Assembly: GCA_947629985.1 (NCBI GenBank)
Contig: CANRFV010000003.1
Location: 62,001 to 126,000 of the forward strand
Direction: 5' to 3'
Length of the DNA: 64,000 nt
From: an uncultured Clostridia bacterium
GTDB taxonomy: Bacteria; Bacillota; Clostridia; Christensenellales; CAG-314
This document shows positions 9,081 through 18,899 of this stretch, piece by piece. A model generated the notes under the pieces. The model did no database searches. It was not told the origin of the DNA and saw only the letters and a program-made list of their open reading frames with translations. The first letter of the stretch is position 1. Every line of letters begins with the position of its first letter. The position numbers and the translations under genes are program-made.

Positions 9081-10304
9081 CTAACGCTTGAAGGGCAACA
9101 GATCTTCTTCGCCGAACATTTTGTCCGAAACAAGGTCGTTGTTGAGCAAACTTGCGCGCGTGATTGCGTTAAAACCGAATTTTTTGCGTATTTTATCCAC
9201 GGAATACTCCAAGCGGCGCTCCTTTTCTTCTTGAAGATCGAACAGCGACAATTGGTATCCCGTGCCGACCGCGGTAAGCCCCGTTACGCGCACGGAAAGC
9301 GAACGCAACGGCAGGTCGTACTGTCCGCGCCACATCTGCCGCAACAACTGCGCGGCAACGCGATAGACGGAATCCGCAACGTGAGTGGAATCCGTTTTGC
9401 GTTGGCGGCTTTCGTGAGTAAGATCGTTGCGGCGCACGTCCACGCACACCACGTCGCCCTGCAACCCGTACCTACGCATACGCGTCGCCACCATATCCGA
9501 AAGAAAAAACAACACTTTGTCGGCGTCGCGGTAAGTAGTTGCGTCCCGCAACATGGTTATGCCGTGCCCGACGCTCTTTATTTCGCGCCGAGAATCGCAA
9601 TTGCGCACGGGATCTTCGTCCTCGCCGCGCGCAGCCGCGTACAGTTTGTCGCCCACCACGCCGAATTGACGATGCAAAGCAAACAAGTTGGCGTTTGCCA
9701 AGTCTCCGAGAGTGTATATACCCATAGAATTGAGTTTGTTTTCGGTGTGCTTGCCCACAAAAAGCATGGCGGAAACGGGTAATTTCCACACCGTTGTGCG
9801 GTAATTTGCACGCGAAATTACGGTGGTTGCGTCGGGCTTTTTCAAATCGCTGCCCAACTTGGCAAACGTCTTGGTAAAGGACACTCCCACCGAAATGGTA
9901 AGCCCCGTCTCTTCGCGCACTTGCCGACGTATTTTGTCGGCGATTTGTTCGGGCGTGCCGAAAATTTTGCTGTGAGTAACGTCCAGCCAGCACTCGTCCA
10001 AGCCAAAACCTTCCACTTTGTCCGTATAGCGTTCGTAAATTTGCCGCACGCGCTTGGAATAATGTACATAATACTCGAAATGCGGCAATACGCACACCAA
10101 TTGGGGACACTTTTGCTTGGCTTGCCATATCGCTTCGCCTGTTTGCACGCCCATTTGTTTGGCGGCGGTATTCTTTGCCAAAATAATGCCGCTGCGCGTT
10201 TGCGGGTTGCCCGAAACGGCAAGATATTTGCAACGCAGATCGGGATTGACAACCTGCTCTACCGTTGCATAAAAGTTGTTCAAATCGCAATGCAATACGT
10301 CCAT
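9081..10304 (-). CDS. dinB: DNA polymerase IV (Y-family, DinB)
   Basis: A 407-aa translesion polymerase. It begins MDVLHCDLNNFYATVE, which supplies the first catalytic aspartate and the steric-gate region. The second acidic pair is seen in GLDECWLDV (about residues 104-112). A helix-hairpin region (LNSMGIYTLGDLA) and the little-finger domain follow. The C-terminus QLSLFD resembles a beta-clamp binding motif. Its synthesis should be induced by DNA damage, because a LexA-type palindrome sits in the promoter. ATG 10304 has GGGAG upstream. Confidence 0.93.
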   Translation of the reverse strand: MDVLHCDLNNFYATVEQVVNPDLRCKYLAVSGNPQTRSGIILAKNTAAKQMGVQTGEAIWQAKQKCPQLVCVLPHFEYYVHYSKRVRQIYERYTDKVEGFGLDECWLDVTHSKIFGTPEQIADKIRRQVREETGLTISVGVSFTKTFAKLGSDLKKPDATTVISRANYRTTVWKLPVSAMLFVGKHTENKLNSMGIYTLGDLANANLFALHRQFGVVGDKLYAAARGEDEDPVRNCDSRREIKSVGHGITMLRDATTYRDADKVLFFLSDMVATRMRRYGLQGDVVCVDVRRNDLTHESRQRKTDSTHVADSVYRVAAQLLRQMWRGQYDLPLRSLSVRVTGLTAVGTGYQLSLFDLQEEKERRLEYSVDKIRKKFGFNAITRASLLNNDLVSDKMFGEEDLLPFKR

Positions 10305-10322
10305 AAACAAACTCCCGACTAT

Positions 10323-10351
10323 ATAATAGAACAATTGTTCTAATTTGTCAA
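10323..10351 (-). promoter_or_regulatory. dinB promoter with embedded LexA-type SOS box
   Basis: TTGACA (10351-10346), a 17-nt spacer and TATTAT (10328-10323) on the minus strand. The spacer contains AGAACAATTGTTCT (10341-10328). This matches the GAAC-N4-GTTC core of the Gram-positive LexA/DinR site. Bound LexA would block the promoter directly. Confidence 0.85.
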
Positions 10352-10360
10352 GGGTTTTGA

Positions 10361-10399
10361 AAAAAAATAAGCGGAACGTCTGAAAAATTGACGTTCCGC
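10361..10399 (-). terminator. Intrinsic terminator upstream of dinB
   Basis: Minus-strand stem GCGGAACGTC/GACGTTCCGC followed by TTATTTTTTTT. It would stop transcripts arriving through repeat block R2 before the dinB promoter. Confidence 0.75.
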
Positions 10400-10439
10400 A
10401 CGCATTTGGTCGGAAATTTCAACTAAACTCCGCAAACTA

Positions 10440-11122
10440 CGGACCTGCGCCCGCGCGACAGCGCGGCAAATATATGTAATAAATAAAATAAAAAACAGCC
10501 AATCTTATGCCGAGATTGACTGTTTTATTTTGAATAATTAGCCGTCGATTGCGCTTGCGTTAGCGCAACTAATTCATACAAGCAACAAGCAGTCCCAATT
10601 AAACCCAACCTTGTAATCCCACTGAGCGAGTGTATCCACTGCAAAATTATCTGCAACGAGTATGCCGCACCTAACAAGGTGCGGCATACATTTATTTGTT
10701 GAAAGTGCGTTAAGAATTAAACTAAATAGTTAATAAACCAACTAAATCAAATCAATAGTTGCTCCAATTAAACTACCGCAAACTACGGACCTGCGCCCGC
10801 GGCGCGACAGCGCACAAATTCATACGAGCAACAAGCAGTCCCAACTAAACCCAACCTTGTAATCCCGTTGAGCGAGTGTATCCACTGCAAAATAATCTGC
10901 AACGAGTATGCCGCATATAATCTTATTATTTGGGCGCGAGTGCTGTTGCAATTCAAAACAATCTGCAACAAGTGTGCCGCACCTAACAAGGTGCGGCACA
11001 CGAAGCGAAGCCGTTTTGAATGCAATTGCACGAGCGCTACCTCTACCATTCCCTGCGGTATACGAAGTGAAGCCTTTTTGCGGGGGATATGCGAGCGGTA
11101 TACGTGTGGTCGGTGTGTAAAT
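10440..11122. repeat. Intergenic mosaic repeat block R2
   Basis: Contains the CGCAAACTACGGACCTGCGC module twice (10431 and 10779), the AACAGCCAATC/GATTGACTGTT hairpin (10494-10524) and GCGAGTGTATCCACTGCAAA twice (10625 and 10873). Further modules are the ACTAAATAGTTAATA AT-rich module (10722-10760), GTGCCGCACC/GGTGCGGCAC (about 10976-11000) and the GAAGTGAAGCCTTTTTGCGG module. It ends in ACGTGTGGTCGG 9 nt from the stop codon at 11123. No protein gene is supported. Confidence 0.8.
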
Positions 11123-12769
11123 CTATTCGTCCACTTCCGCAAAGCAACTGCCGCCGATAAACTCGCGCAACAGCGAATTGCAGGGTACCCACTTGTCGTC
11201 CATATCTTTGAAATATTTAAGGAACTTGATAAGTCGGTTTGCCGTTATATAATGCGGACTGTCGGGCTTTACTTCCTGCAAGGCGGGCAGAGCGTATTTT
11301 TTGAGTACGCACAGTTCGTAGGTAAGCGCCGAATTGTAAACATAGTTGCACCCTTCCTGATAGGGGTAGATCCACTTAAATTCGCCGCGGCGCACCGACG
11401 GCCACATTTCCAACGTGCGTTCGGCGGATGCTCCGCGATATTTTTTGTCGCGCACGATACGGCGCAGCAAGCGGATATCCGTGTAACTGATGGGGTTGTG
11501 GTAGTCGATATTCATCTGGAACTGCGGAGCGATGTATATTTTGAACTTTTGGTGCTTGGGAATAGCGTACGACAGTTGGTCGTTAAGCGCGTGTATGCCT
11601 TCGATAATGATGGGCGTATCGGGTCCTATGCGCGTGGGAGTGCCTTTTTCGGCGCGTCCGAGTTCAAAGCGGTAATTGGGCAGTTCCGCTTCTTCGCCGT
11701 TGATAAGGGCGGACATATGTTCGTTGAACAATTCCACATCCAAAGATTCGATATGCTCGAAATCCTTTTCGCCGAATTCGTCCAAAGGTATATGTTCGCG
11801 ATCCTTGTAGTACATATCCAGCGAAATGCGCAACGGATTGATGCCGCGCGACATCAGTTCGACGCGCAAACGGTTGGAAAACGTGGTTTTGCCGCTGCTG
11901 GACGGCCCCGCTATGCAAATAAGGCGGGTGTTTTCGATGTCGGAAACGATACGCTCGCCCAAATCGTGCAACATATCGTTGTGCAACGTTTCGTTGATGT
12001 TGATAAAGTCGATATACGAATCTTCGCGAACGTGGTCGTTCAACTTGGAAATAATTTCGGAATTGCACAGTTTTGCCCACTTGTGAGCGCGTTTAAGCAC
12101 CTTGCTGAACGTCGGCTCGTCGTTGAATTCCGGAATTATGCCGCCCGCTTCGTAACGCGGATACTGCGCGATAAAGTGCCCGTCGTAACAAAACAGTTTG
12201 TATTTGTTGATGTACCCCGTGGACGGCACCATATAACCGTACATATAGTTGAGATAATCGCCGCAACGGTAAAAATGGCAGGTTTTTTCGGGACGGTACT
12301 GCAATGCGTCCGCCTTGTCGCGCTGACCTTGCTTTACAAAATAATCGTAAGCGTCGTCCTTGCTCATAGTTGTGCGTTCAAACGGCAAGTCGGCGTCCAC
12401 CAGACGTTGCATTTCCGCCAAAACTTCCGCAAGCATTTTTTTGTCCATAGGCAAGGCGTTGTCCACCATCGAAACCAACAGCGAACGCGATATTGCATAA
12501 CTGATCTTTATTTGATACTGCGGGTACAAATTGTGAAATGCCATTGCCAACAAGTAACGTAAACTCGTTTCGTATACCTTGATGGCGTCGACGTTGGTCA
12601 AGTCGAACAACTCGATGTCGGCGTCGAAATTGACTTCAAACGTCAGTTCGCGCAAGCGATTGTTTACCGTGGCTACAACATATTTTTTGTCGGAATTGTC
12701 AAACAAATCTATTATGCGCGCCTTGTTTTCCAACTGCAATTGTTTGCCTGCAATATTAACTTTGAACAT
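11123..12769 (-). CDS. Uridine kinase-like nucleoside kinase with ThrRS-like N-terminal region
   Basis: A 548-aa protein. The C-terminal part is a uridine kinase/phosphoribulokinase-type P-loop kinase, with GPSSSGKTTFSNRL (about residues 285-298) as Walker A and IEGIHALND as the following core strand. The N-terminal 270 residues have the layout of the TGS and second additional domains of threonyl-tRNA synthetase that are often fused to such kinases in Firmicutes. Expected reaction: phosphorylation of a nucleoside, probably uridine, with NTP. ATG 12769 follows AAAGGAG. Its own promoter lies upstream. Confidence 0.88.
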   Translation of the reverse strand: MFKVNIAGKQLQLENKARIIDLFDNSDKKYVVATVNNRLRELTFEVNFDADIELFDLTNVDAIKVYETSLRYLLAMAFHNLYPQYQIKISYAISRSLLVSMVDNALPMDKKMLAEVLAEMQRLVDADLPFERTTMSKDDAYDYFVKQGQRDKADALQYRPEKTCHFYRCGDYLNYMYGYMVPSTGYINKYKLFCYDGHFIAQYPRYEAGGIIPEFNDEPTFSKVLKRAHKWAKLCNSEIISKLNDHVREDSYIDFININETLHNDMLHDLGERIVSDIENTRLICIAGPSSSGKTTFSNRLRVELMSRGINPLRISLDMYYKDREHIPLDEFGEKDFEHIESLDVELFNEHMSALINGEEAELPNYRFELGRAEKGTPTRIGPDTPIIIEGIHALNDQLSYAIPKHQKFKIYIAPQFQMNIDYHNPISYTDIRLLRRIVRDKKYRGASAERTLEMWPSVRRGEFKWIYPYQEGCNYVYNSALTYELCVLKKYALPALQEVKPDSPHYITANRLIKFLKYFKDMDDKWVPCNSLLREFIGGSCFAEVDE

Positions 12770-12849
12770 CTTTACTCCTTTGCCGCGAGATAATTTGTTG
12801 ATAATTGCGCGGACATACGCGGCAGTTATGTACAACTGTCGGGTATTGT

Positions 12850-12877
12850 ATTATACATTATTTACGGCAAAAGTCAA
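12850..12877 (-). promoter_or_regulatory. SigA-like promoter of the nucleoside kinase gene
   Basis: TTGACT (12877-12872), a 16-nt spacer and TATAAT (12855-12850) on the minus strand. The remainder of the gap up to 13288 holds nothing I can identify. Confidence 0.7.
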
Positions 12878-13288
12878 TACCTATTTCAAGAAAAATTGCC
12901 GTAAAAATAATATTTTTATATACTAAATTTTAGTTTTACGCCCGTAATGCTACAAATATGTTGTGAATACTTGATATTAACGCGATAATGCCGCTGTCGG
13001 CACGGCAAACGCACCGCCGCTTGACGTTGCCCGTAAAATAACAACGCGCAAACACAAACGGCGCCTTTTGAAACGACTTGCAAATCGGCGATGAACTCGG
13101 CGCGGCGTATGCGGAATAATTGCCATTGCAATTTTCAGTTTGCCGCTTTGTTGCTATCGGGACGGCGTTATGCGCGTACATGAGCAAAAACGCCTTAGCC
13201 GTTTGAAACCGCTTGACAAAATGGCGCGGCGTACTTTAAGTGAAATCGACCGTAATGCGCGACGATACGCGCGCAAAATCCGCGCAAG

Positions 13289-13807
13289 TTACGCTTTGAC
13301 GGGTTGGGGATATTCCTGTCCGAAAGTATCTACCCTTATCGATTGGATAACTTGCGGCACATACGGGCAATCGGCGAAATCGGTAAATTCCACCGCTATG
13401 CGATCCACCACGTCCATACCTTCCACCACCTTGCCGAACGCGGCGTACAGTCCGTCGAGATGCGGAGCGTCGGCATGCATAATGAAGAACTGACTGCCTG
13501 CGCTGTCGGGATCGTTTGTGCGCGCCATAGAAAGCACTCCGCGCTCGTGTTTGAGCGAATTGGGCACGCCGTTAAAGGAAAACTCGCCCTTTATTGCGTA
13601 ACCCGGGCCGCCCGTGCCGTTGCCCTTGGGACAGCCGCCCTGTATCATAAAATTGCGTATTACGCGATGAAAAGTGAGCCCGTCGTAAAAGCCGGAATTT
13701 GCCAAAGATATAAAGTTGTTTACCGTGTTGGGCGCAATTTGCGGATACAGTTCCGCCTTGATAACGCCGTATTCACTCATAGTAATGGTTGCTATCGGAT
13801 TGTTCAT
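13289..13807 (-). CDS. Cyclophilin-type peptidyl-prolyl cis-trans isomerase
   Basis: A 172-aa cytoplasmic cyclophilin that would catalyse proline isomerisation during folding. Characteristic motifs are [13 protein letters not shown] (about residues 46-58), GSQFFI (about 103) and [19 protein letters not shown]. There is no signal peptide. ATG 13807 follows AAAGGAGAATATT. It is divergent from the aminopeptidase gene. Confidence 0.93.
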   Translation of the reverse strand: MNNPIATITMSEYGVIKAELYPQIAPNTVNNFISLANSGFYDGLTFHRVIRNFMIQGGCPKGNGTGGPGYAIKGEFSFNGVPNSLKHERGVLSMARTNDPDSAGSQFFIMHADAPHLDGLYAAFGKVVEGMDVVDRIAVEFTDFADCPYVPQVIQSIRVDTFGQEYPQPVKA

Positions 13808-13898
13808 AATATTCTCCTTTGAAATATACAAATATTATATCACGTTAAATGCGGCATTTCAAGACGCAATTGCACAATATTTGTCGGTTGTCATTTGT

Positions 13899-13927
13899 TT
13901 GACTATTATCCGACAAGCGGGTATAAT
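13899..13927 (+). promoter_or_regulatory. SigA-like promoter of the aminopeptidase gene
   Basis: TTGACT (13899-13904), a 17-nt spacer and TATAAT (13922-13927). Confidence 0.85.
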
Positions 13928-13972
13928 ATAAGCAAAATTACAAGTGCATATATGCACAAAGGAGCAAACGTT

Positions 13973-15205
13973 ATGCTTAGCCAAAAACAACTTGAAAACT
14001 TTGCCGAACTTGCCGTAAGAGTGGGCGCAAATATGCAGCCCGATCAGGAAGTAGTGATCCGTTGCGACGTTCAATGCAAAGATTTTGCACATCTGATTGC
14101 GCAAAAAGCCTACCAATTCGGCGCAAAATACGTATCTATGCAGTGGAGAGACGAGGTGCTCGGCCGCATAAATATGCTAAACGCAAGCAAAGAGACGCTG
14201 TGCCAAATACCCGATTATCTGGTTGAACAAAGCAAATACTACATCGACAACAAAGTGTGCCTTATTTCCATTTCGGCGGGGGATCCCAACATTATGAAGG
14301 GCTGCGATCCCGACAAACTTGCCGCAGCAAACATCGCTTCGCTGAAAGCCAACAAGGAATTTCGCAACGCCACAATGTCCAACTACCTGCGCTGGACCAT
14401 AGTAAGCATACCCACGCGCGCTTGGGCGCAGCAGGTATTTCCCAACGATGACGCAGACGTTGCCGTAGACAAAATGTGGGACGCGATAGGACACATTATG
14501 CGCCTTGATACCGACGACCCCGTTGCCGCTTGGAGACAGCACATAGCAACCTTGCACCGCAGAGCGGCGTTTCTCAACAGCCACAACTTCGAGTACATAC
14601 ATCTCAAAAACAACAGCGGAACCGACCTTACCGTGGGGCTGGCAACCGACCACGAGTGGATAGCCGCCGAAGAAAAAGGACAGGACGGGGTGCCTTTTAC
14701 CGCCAATATGCCCACGGAAGAAATTTTTACAGCGCCGCACAACCGCAAAATAAACGGCACGGTGGTAAACGCGCTGCCGCTGGTAAGCAACGGCAACGTT
14801 ATTGACGACTTTTGCATAACTTTCCGCGACGGCAAAGTTGTCGATTACCGCGCCGCAGTCGGTTACGAATCGCTTAAAGGCATTTTGTCGTCCGACGAAG
14901 GCGTGCTGTCGCTGGGCGAAATTGCGCTTATAGGCAAAAATTCGCCCATTGCGCAGAGCGGAATACTGTTTTACAACACGTTGTTTGACGAAAACGCAAG
15001 TTGCCACCTTGCATTGGGCGCAAGTTACCCCACCACCGTAAAAGGCGGCAACGATATGACTGCCGAAGAGTTGAGCAAACACGGAATGAACAGCAGTTTG
15101 CAACACGTTGACTTTATGGTGGGAACAAAGGACATAGATATAGACGGAATAGATTACGACGGCAACGTTGTGGCGCTGTTCCGCAACGGCGAATGGGTAA
15201 TTTAG
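13973..15205 (+). CDS. M29-family (AmpS/PepS) metalloaminopeptidase
   Basis: A 410-aa cytoplasmic aminopeptidase of the thermophilic-aminopeptidase type, removing N-terminal amino acids from peptides. The N-terminal FAELAVRVGANMQPDQEV and the metal-ligand segments in the C-terminal half (the HNRKINGTVV, LALGASYP and HVDFMVG regions) match the family. Length is normal. ATG 13973 follows AAAGGAG. A good promoter lies upstream and an intrinsic terminator downstream, so it is monocistronic. Confidence 0.92.
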   Translation: MLSQKQLENFAELAVRVGANMQPDQEVVIRCDVQCKDFAHLIAQKAYQFGAKYVSMQWRDEVLGRINMLNASKETLCQIPDYLVEQSKYYIDNKVCLISISAGDPNIMKGCDPDKLAAANIASLKANKEFRNATMSNYLRWTIVSIPTRAWAQQVFPNDDADVAVDKMWDAIGHIMRLDTDDPVAAWRQHIATLHRRAAFLNSHNFEYIHLKNNSGTDLTVGLATDHEWIAAEEKGQDGVPFTANMPTEEIFTAPHNRKINGTVVNALPLVSNGNVIDDFCITFRDGKVVDYRAAVGYESLKGILSSDEGVLSLGEIALIGKNSPIAQSGILFYNTLFDENASCHLALGASYPTTVKGGNDMTAEELSKHGMNSSLQHVDFMVGTKDIDIDGIDYDGNVVALFRNGEWVI

Positions 15206-15364
15206 GTCATTTCGCCAAACCGGGGCTCATAGCGCGGCTATCTCGGTGCAGATGGGCAAAAGGTGCATTTGCAAACCGTCCGTGATAAGCGCCGCTTGTT
15301 TACGCGCACCGCTATTTAATGCTCCGAACGAAACGATTTATTGGTACAAATCGCATAAAATTAC

Positions 15365-15395
15365 AAACGCTTTGCCGCAGGCAGGGCGTTTTTTT
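15365..15395 (+). terminator. Intrinsic terminator of the aminopeptidase gene
   Basis: AAACGC-TTTGCC/GGCAGGGCGTT stem followed by seven T. Confidence 0.8.
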
Positions 15396-15484
15396 GGCGG
15401 CGGATTGCGCAGAATTGACTGAGATTTGCAATACGTAAGTATAATTTGCGTGCGATTATTCAAACTAAGCGCAGGAGGATCGCT

Positions 15485-16651
15485 GTGCAAAAAGAAAAAT
15501 CGTCGTACAAAGAAGAACGAACAGATCTGATAGTGGGAATAATTACGATCGTTGCCGTACTTGCGCTGTTTGTGTGGCTGATGGTAAGCGTAAGCAACAA
15601 CAGCAAGGCAAATATGGGGCAAATTACGGCGGACGGCACAGTACGGCGCGGCACGGAACAAACGTTTGTTTACTCTGTGGGCAACGCGTCGATAAAGGAC
15701 GGAACGGACGTTATATGGACGGTAAACGGCAAAAAAGTTGCGCAAAGCAAATACGCAAAGGGACAGCCGATATCGATGAAATACACGCCCGATACGTCGG
15801 GCAAAATTACCGTAAAGGCAACCGCGGGCAAATACGGCAAGCAAACCGTAATTGACGTGCAATCGCCGCAAATGACTCTTGTCGCGCCCAACATCACGGT
15901 GGAATACGGCGAAAAGTTGCCCGAATTGCACTACGCCGTAGAAGGACTGCTGCCGGACGAAGAACAAGACTATGTATGCGGCGGACGGTGCAAAGTAAAC
16001 GCCGACAAACTCGACGCGGGCATATATACCGTGGAAATAGACGGCGACTGCTCGTACAAAGATTACGAAGTAACCGCGGTTACGGGCACGGTAACGGTAT
16101 TGCCCAAAAAATTGACCGTAACAAACTGCATACAAAAGGAATACGACGGCTCCAACAAATTGACCGACGCGCAACTGCAAATTGACGGAATACTTGCGCA
16201 GGACGAAGTGTATGCTCAATTTGACGCGCTGTATTTCGACAACAAAAACGTAGGCGACAACAAGCAAATAATGCTTGCCAACGTTCAACTCGGCGGCACG
16301 GACGCCCGCAACTATGTGTTGGAAGGCACGGCGACGGGCAAAATTACGCCCAAATATATTGACCTTGTGGGGCTTAGCGTAAAGGACAAAACTTACGACG
16401 GCAACGTAAAGGCGGAAATAGACAAAATGGGCAAACTTAACGGCGTATGCAAGGGCGACAGCGTGGCGATAGGCGGACTTAAAGTGGATTTCGACAGCGC
16501 GGACGTAGGCGATCGCAAGTACAGCGTAAGCCAAATTACCCTTGTAGGAGCGGACAAGGACAACTACATCGTGCGCGCCGAACAAGGCGACGGCAAAATA
16601 CGCTCGTCCGGTTGGTTTGCGCCCAAGACGCTTGACGCGGACAACGAATAA
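15485..16651 (+). CDS. Membrane-anchored surface protein with MBG/YDG-type domains
   Basis: A 388-aa protein with a short cytoplasmic start, one membrane segment (about residues 18-37) and a large extracellular part. After an Ig-like stretch comes an MBG-type domain beginning ITVEYGEKLPEL. Two YDG-type repeats follow, containing QKEYDGSNKL and KDKTYDGNVKA. Such domains occur in adhesins and other surface proteins. The start is GTG 15485 because AGGAGG lies 6 nt upstream. TTGACT and TATAAT 19 nt apart (about 15416-15446) may be its promoter. It is single and ends in a terminator. Confidence 0.75.
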   Translation: MQKEKSSYKEERTDLIVGIITIVAVLALFVWLMVSVSNNSKANMGQITADGTVRRGTEQTFVYSVGNASIKDGTDVIWTVNGKKVAQSKYAKGQPISMKYTPDTSGKITVKATAGKYGKQTVIDVQSPQMTLVAPNITVEYGEKLPELHYAVEGLLPDEEQDYVCGGRCKVNADKLDAGIYTVEIDGDCSYKDYEVTAVTGTVTVLPKKLTVTNCIQKEYDGSNKLTDAQLQIDGILAQDEVYAQFDALYFDNKNVGDNKQIMLANVQLGGTDARNYVLEGTATGKITPKYIDLVGLSVKDKTYDGNVKAEIDKMGKLNGVCKGDSVAIGGLKVDFDSADVGDRKYSVSQITLVGADKDNYIVRAEQGDGKIRSSGWFAPKTLDADNE

Positions 16652-16724
16652 ACATTGCCGCCATTTGGCGCGCATACTCTGCCGCAAGCAAAATTGCAAC
16701 ATATGCGCCCGATGTGCAGACAAA

Positions 16725-16768
16725 CAACGCCGTTCCTGCATTAAAGCAGTGAGCGGCGTTGTTGTTTT
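16725..16768 (+). terminator. Intrinsic terminator of the YDG-domain gene
   Basis: CAACGCCG pairs with CGGCGTTG around an inner small stem, followed by TTGTTTT. Confidence 0.75.
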
Positions 16769-16786
16769 CGTCGGATTATTATGTTT

Positions 16787-17275
16787 TTACCGTTTGCCGT
16801 GCGGCAAATAGGGGTATTTGTATCGCGGAGTGTCAAGAACTTCGCCCAACACTATTGCGCGCGCAATACGGTCGTAATCGACGTCGAGCCGATCGGACGA
16901 CGGCGCATACGCCAAATCGTGCGCAACGAAACGCACTCCGTCCAGATCGGCGCAACCTTCGTCGTCGACGTCGCCCAACGAACCGATTATTTCGTCGTAA
17001 TGTTCTTCTTCGCCTATGTGCTCATGCGCCTGCGCGTCCCGCACGTGGCGGTCGGGCTGAGTATTTTGCCGCGTTTGCCGCTCTTTGCGCTGTTGCAAAT
17101 CGTGTAAATACTTGCGCTGCGTTTCGGTCAACGTCGTACCGTCGTCGTGGCGAACGACATTTTGTTTAGGCCCGTTGTTTTGCGCAGATTTTTGCTTTTT
17201 GCTCATAGCGATTGCAATTGCAACGATGGCAACGACAATTGCCGCAAACGGTATTATCCCGATAATAAACGGCAT
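16787..17275 (-). CDS. Hypothetical protein with N-terminal membrane anchor
   Basis: A 162-aa protein. Residues 1-24 form one hydrophobic segment followed by a Lys-rich stop and a polar, charged tail rich in Asp, His and Arg. I do not recognise a family. It is 29 nt downstream of floA and probably the last gene of the hpf-nfeD-floA unit, so a role linked to membrane microdomains is a guess from position only. Confidence 0.6.
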   Translation of the reverse strand: MPFIIGIIPFAAIVVAIVAIAIAMSKKQKSAQNNGPKQNVVRHDDGTTLTETQRKYLHDLQQRKERQTRQNTQPDRHVRDAQAHEHIGEEEHYDEIIGSLGDVDDEGCADLDGVRFVAHDLAYAPSSDRLDVDYDRIARAIVLGEVLDTPRYKYPYLPHGKR

Positions 17276-17304
17276 AACTATACACCTACCTTGTTGTTAC
17301 TGCG

Positions 17305-18321
17305 TTATTTTTTGTTATTCTTGCTCGCTTCGGACGCGTCCTGTCCGCCGCTGATCGCATTGCGCATAGCAGTATCCGCCTGAATGTTTTGCATTTGATA
17401 GTAATCCATAATGCCCAAACGTCCGTTGCGGAACGCTTCTGCCATGGCTTTGGGCACTTCCGCTTCCGCTTCCACAACTTTGGCGCGCATTTCCTGTGTG
17501 TGAGCGCGCATTTCCTGCTCGGTTGCGATAGCCATTGCGCGGCGCTCTTCGGCATTTGCCTGAGCGATACGTTTGTCCGCTTCAGCCTGATCCATCTGCA
17601 ATTGCGCGCCGATATTTCTGCCTACGTCCACGTCGGCGATATCGATGGACAATATTTCGTACGCCGTGCCTGCGTCCAGACCCTTTTTGAGAACGGTTTT
17701 GCTGATAAGGTCGGGATTTTCCAAAACTTCCTTGTGGTATTCCGCCGAGCCGACGGTGGTTACGATGCCTTCGCCTACGCGGGCGATGATCGTTTCTTCT
17801 CCCGCGCCGCCGATAAGACGAGAAATATTTGCGCGTACCGTTACGCGCGCTTTAACGCGCAATTCGATACCGTTTTTTGCAATGGCGGAAATTACGGGAG
17901 TTTCGATAACTTTGGGATTTACGCTTACTTTTACGGCGTTGAGAACGTCGCGCCCCGCAAGGTCGATTGCCTTTGCCGACTGCAACGACAAGTCGATATT
18001 GGCGCTGTGCGCCGAAATAAGGGCGTTTACAACGTTACTGATATTGCCGCCCGCCATTACGTGCGATTCCAACTCGGCAATATTTATATCCAAGCCCGCT
18101 TTGCGCGCGCGAATGTATACGTCCACCAACATACGGTATTTTATGCGCCGCATTTTCATACCGATAAGACGTCCCATCGATACGTGCGCGTTACTTACCG
18201 CGGCGATAAACCAAGTGCCTATCGGCAAAAACAACAACAATATTACAAACAGCACCGCAACTACTATCAGCGCGATTGCCCATGCGGGAATACTTACTTC
18301 CGCCAAAAGAGCCATAAACAT
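17305..18321 (-). CDS. floA: Flotillin-like protein FloA (YqfA type)
   Basis: A 338-aa SPFH-family scaffold of functional membrane microdomains. It has an N-terminal membrane-inserting segment (about residues 9-33), the SPFH region with [14 protein letters not shown], and a C-terminal Glu/Ala-rich coiled coil ([18 protein letters not shown]). Length matches B. subtilis FloA. NfeD lies 4 nt upstream, the standard partner arrangement. AAGGAGGAT is upstream of the ATG. Confidence 0.93.
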   Translation of the reverse strand: MFMALLAEVSIPAWAIALIVVAVLFVILLLFLPIGTWFIAAVSNAHVSMGRLIGMKMRRIKYRMLVDVYIRARKAGLDINIAELESHVMAGGNISNVVNALISAHSANIDLSLQSAKAIDLAGRDVLNAVKVSVNPKVIETPVISAIAKNGIELRVKARVTVRANISRLIGGAGEETIIARVGEGIVTTVGSAEYHKEVLENPDLISKTVLKKGLDAGTAYEILSIDIADVDVGRNIGAQLQMDQAEADKRIAQANAEERRAMAIATEQEMRAHTQEMRAKVVEAEAEVPKAMAEAFRNGRLGIMDYYQMQNIQADTAMRNAISGGQDASEASKNNKK

Positions 18322-18325
18322 AATT

Positions 18326-18889
18326 TTACATATCCTCCTTACTGTAAATATCTACTACAACACGCTGTCCTTCCACAGCGATAACTTTTACCGCTACGCC
18401 GCTGTCGATAAACCCGTCGCGCGCAACCGCGTCCACAAGGTCGTCGCCGAACTTTACTCGTCCCACAGGGCGCAAGGGCGATTGCGTCGTGCCAACCTGC
18501 CCCACAAGGCGCGAGTAGTCCGCAGTGCCTTCGGTGCGCCCCGAAGGTACGGTAGAATCGACGTGGAAAAGCGCGGTTTTGCCAAGGCGGCTTTTTGTAA
18601 TGAGCAAACCGAACACCCAAAACATAAGCACAAACAGCACCAAAGCAATAAGCACCATATACACCAGCATAAGAGCGTCGCCGCCGCATACCATACGCAC
18701 TACTATGCCTGCGACAACCAACACCACGCCGCTTATTCCGAAAAATCCAAACCCGGGAATAAACATTTCTATGGCGCAAAATATCAAGCCCAACGCAAAC
18801 AGGGCAATAGTCCAGGCGTTCATTTCGGTAAACAGCCGTACGAAACTGCTGTCTGCCGCTTCCGCCAACATAAACAATACGTTTGTCAT
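18326..18889 (-). CDS. NfeD-family membrane protein
   Basis: A 187-aa short-form NfeD protein. It has three to four hydrophobic segments (about residues 25-105) followed by a soluble OB-fold domain, in which [19 protein letters not shown] is the typical start. It lacks the ClpP-like protease domain of long NfeD. It lies between hpf and floA and is expected to act with FloA in membrane microdomains. Confidence 0.88.
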   Translation of the reverse strand: MTNVLFMLAEAADSSFVRLFTEMNAWTIALFALGLIFCAIEMFIPGFGFFGISGVVLVVAGIVVRMVCGGDALMLVYMVLIALVLFVLMFWVFGLLITKSRLGKTALFHVDSTVPSGRTEGTADYSRLVGQVGTTQSPLRPVGRVKFGDDLVDAVARDGFIDSGVAVKVIAVEGQRVVVDIYSKEDM

Positions 18890-18899
18890 AATGACACCG

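Noticed and set aside
12770-13288. Small genes in the gap between kinase and cyclophilin
   Set aside because: Frames lack ribosome binding sites and have shadow-like composition; only the promoter at 12850-12877 could be supported.
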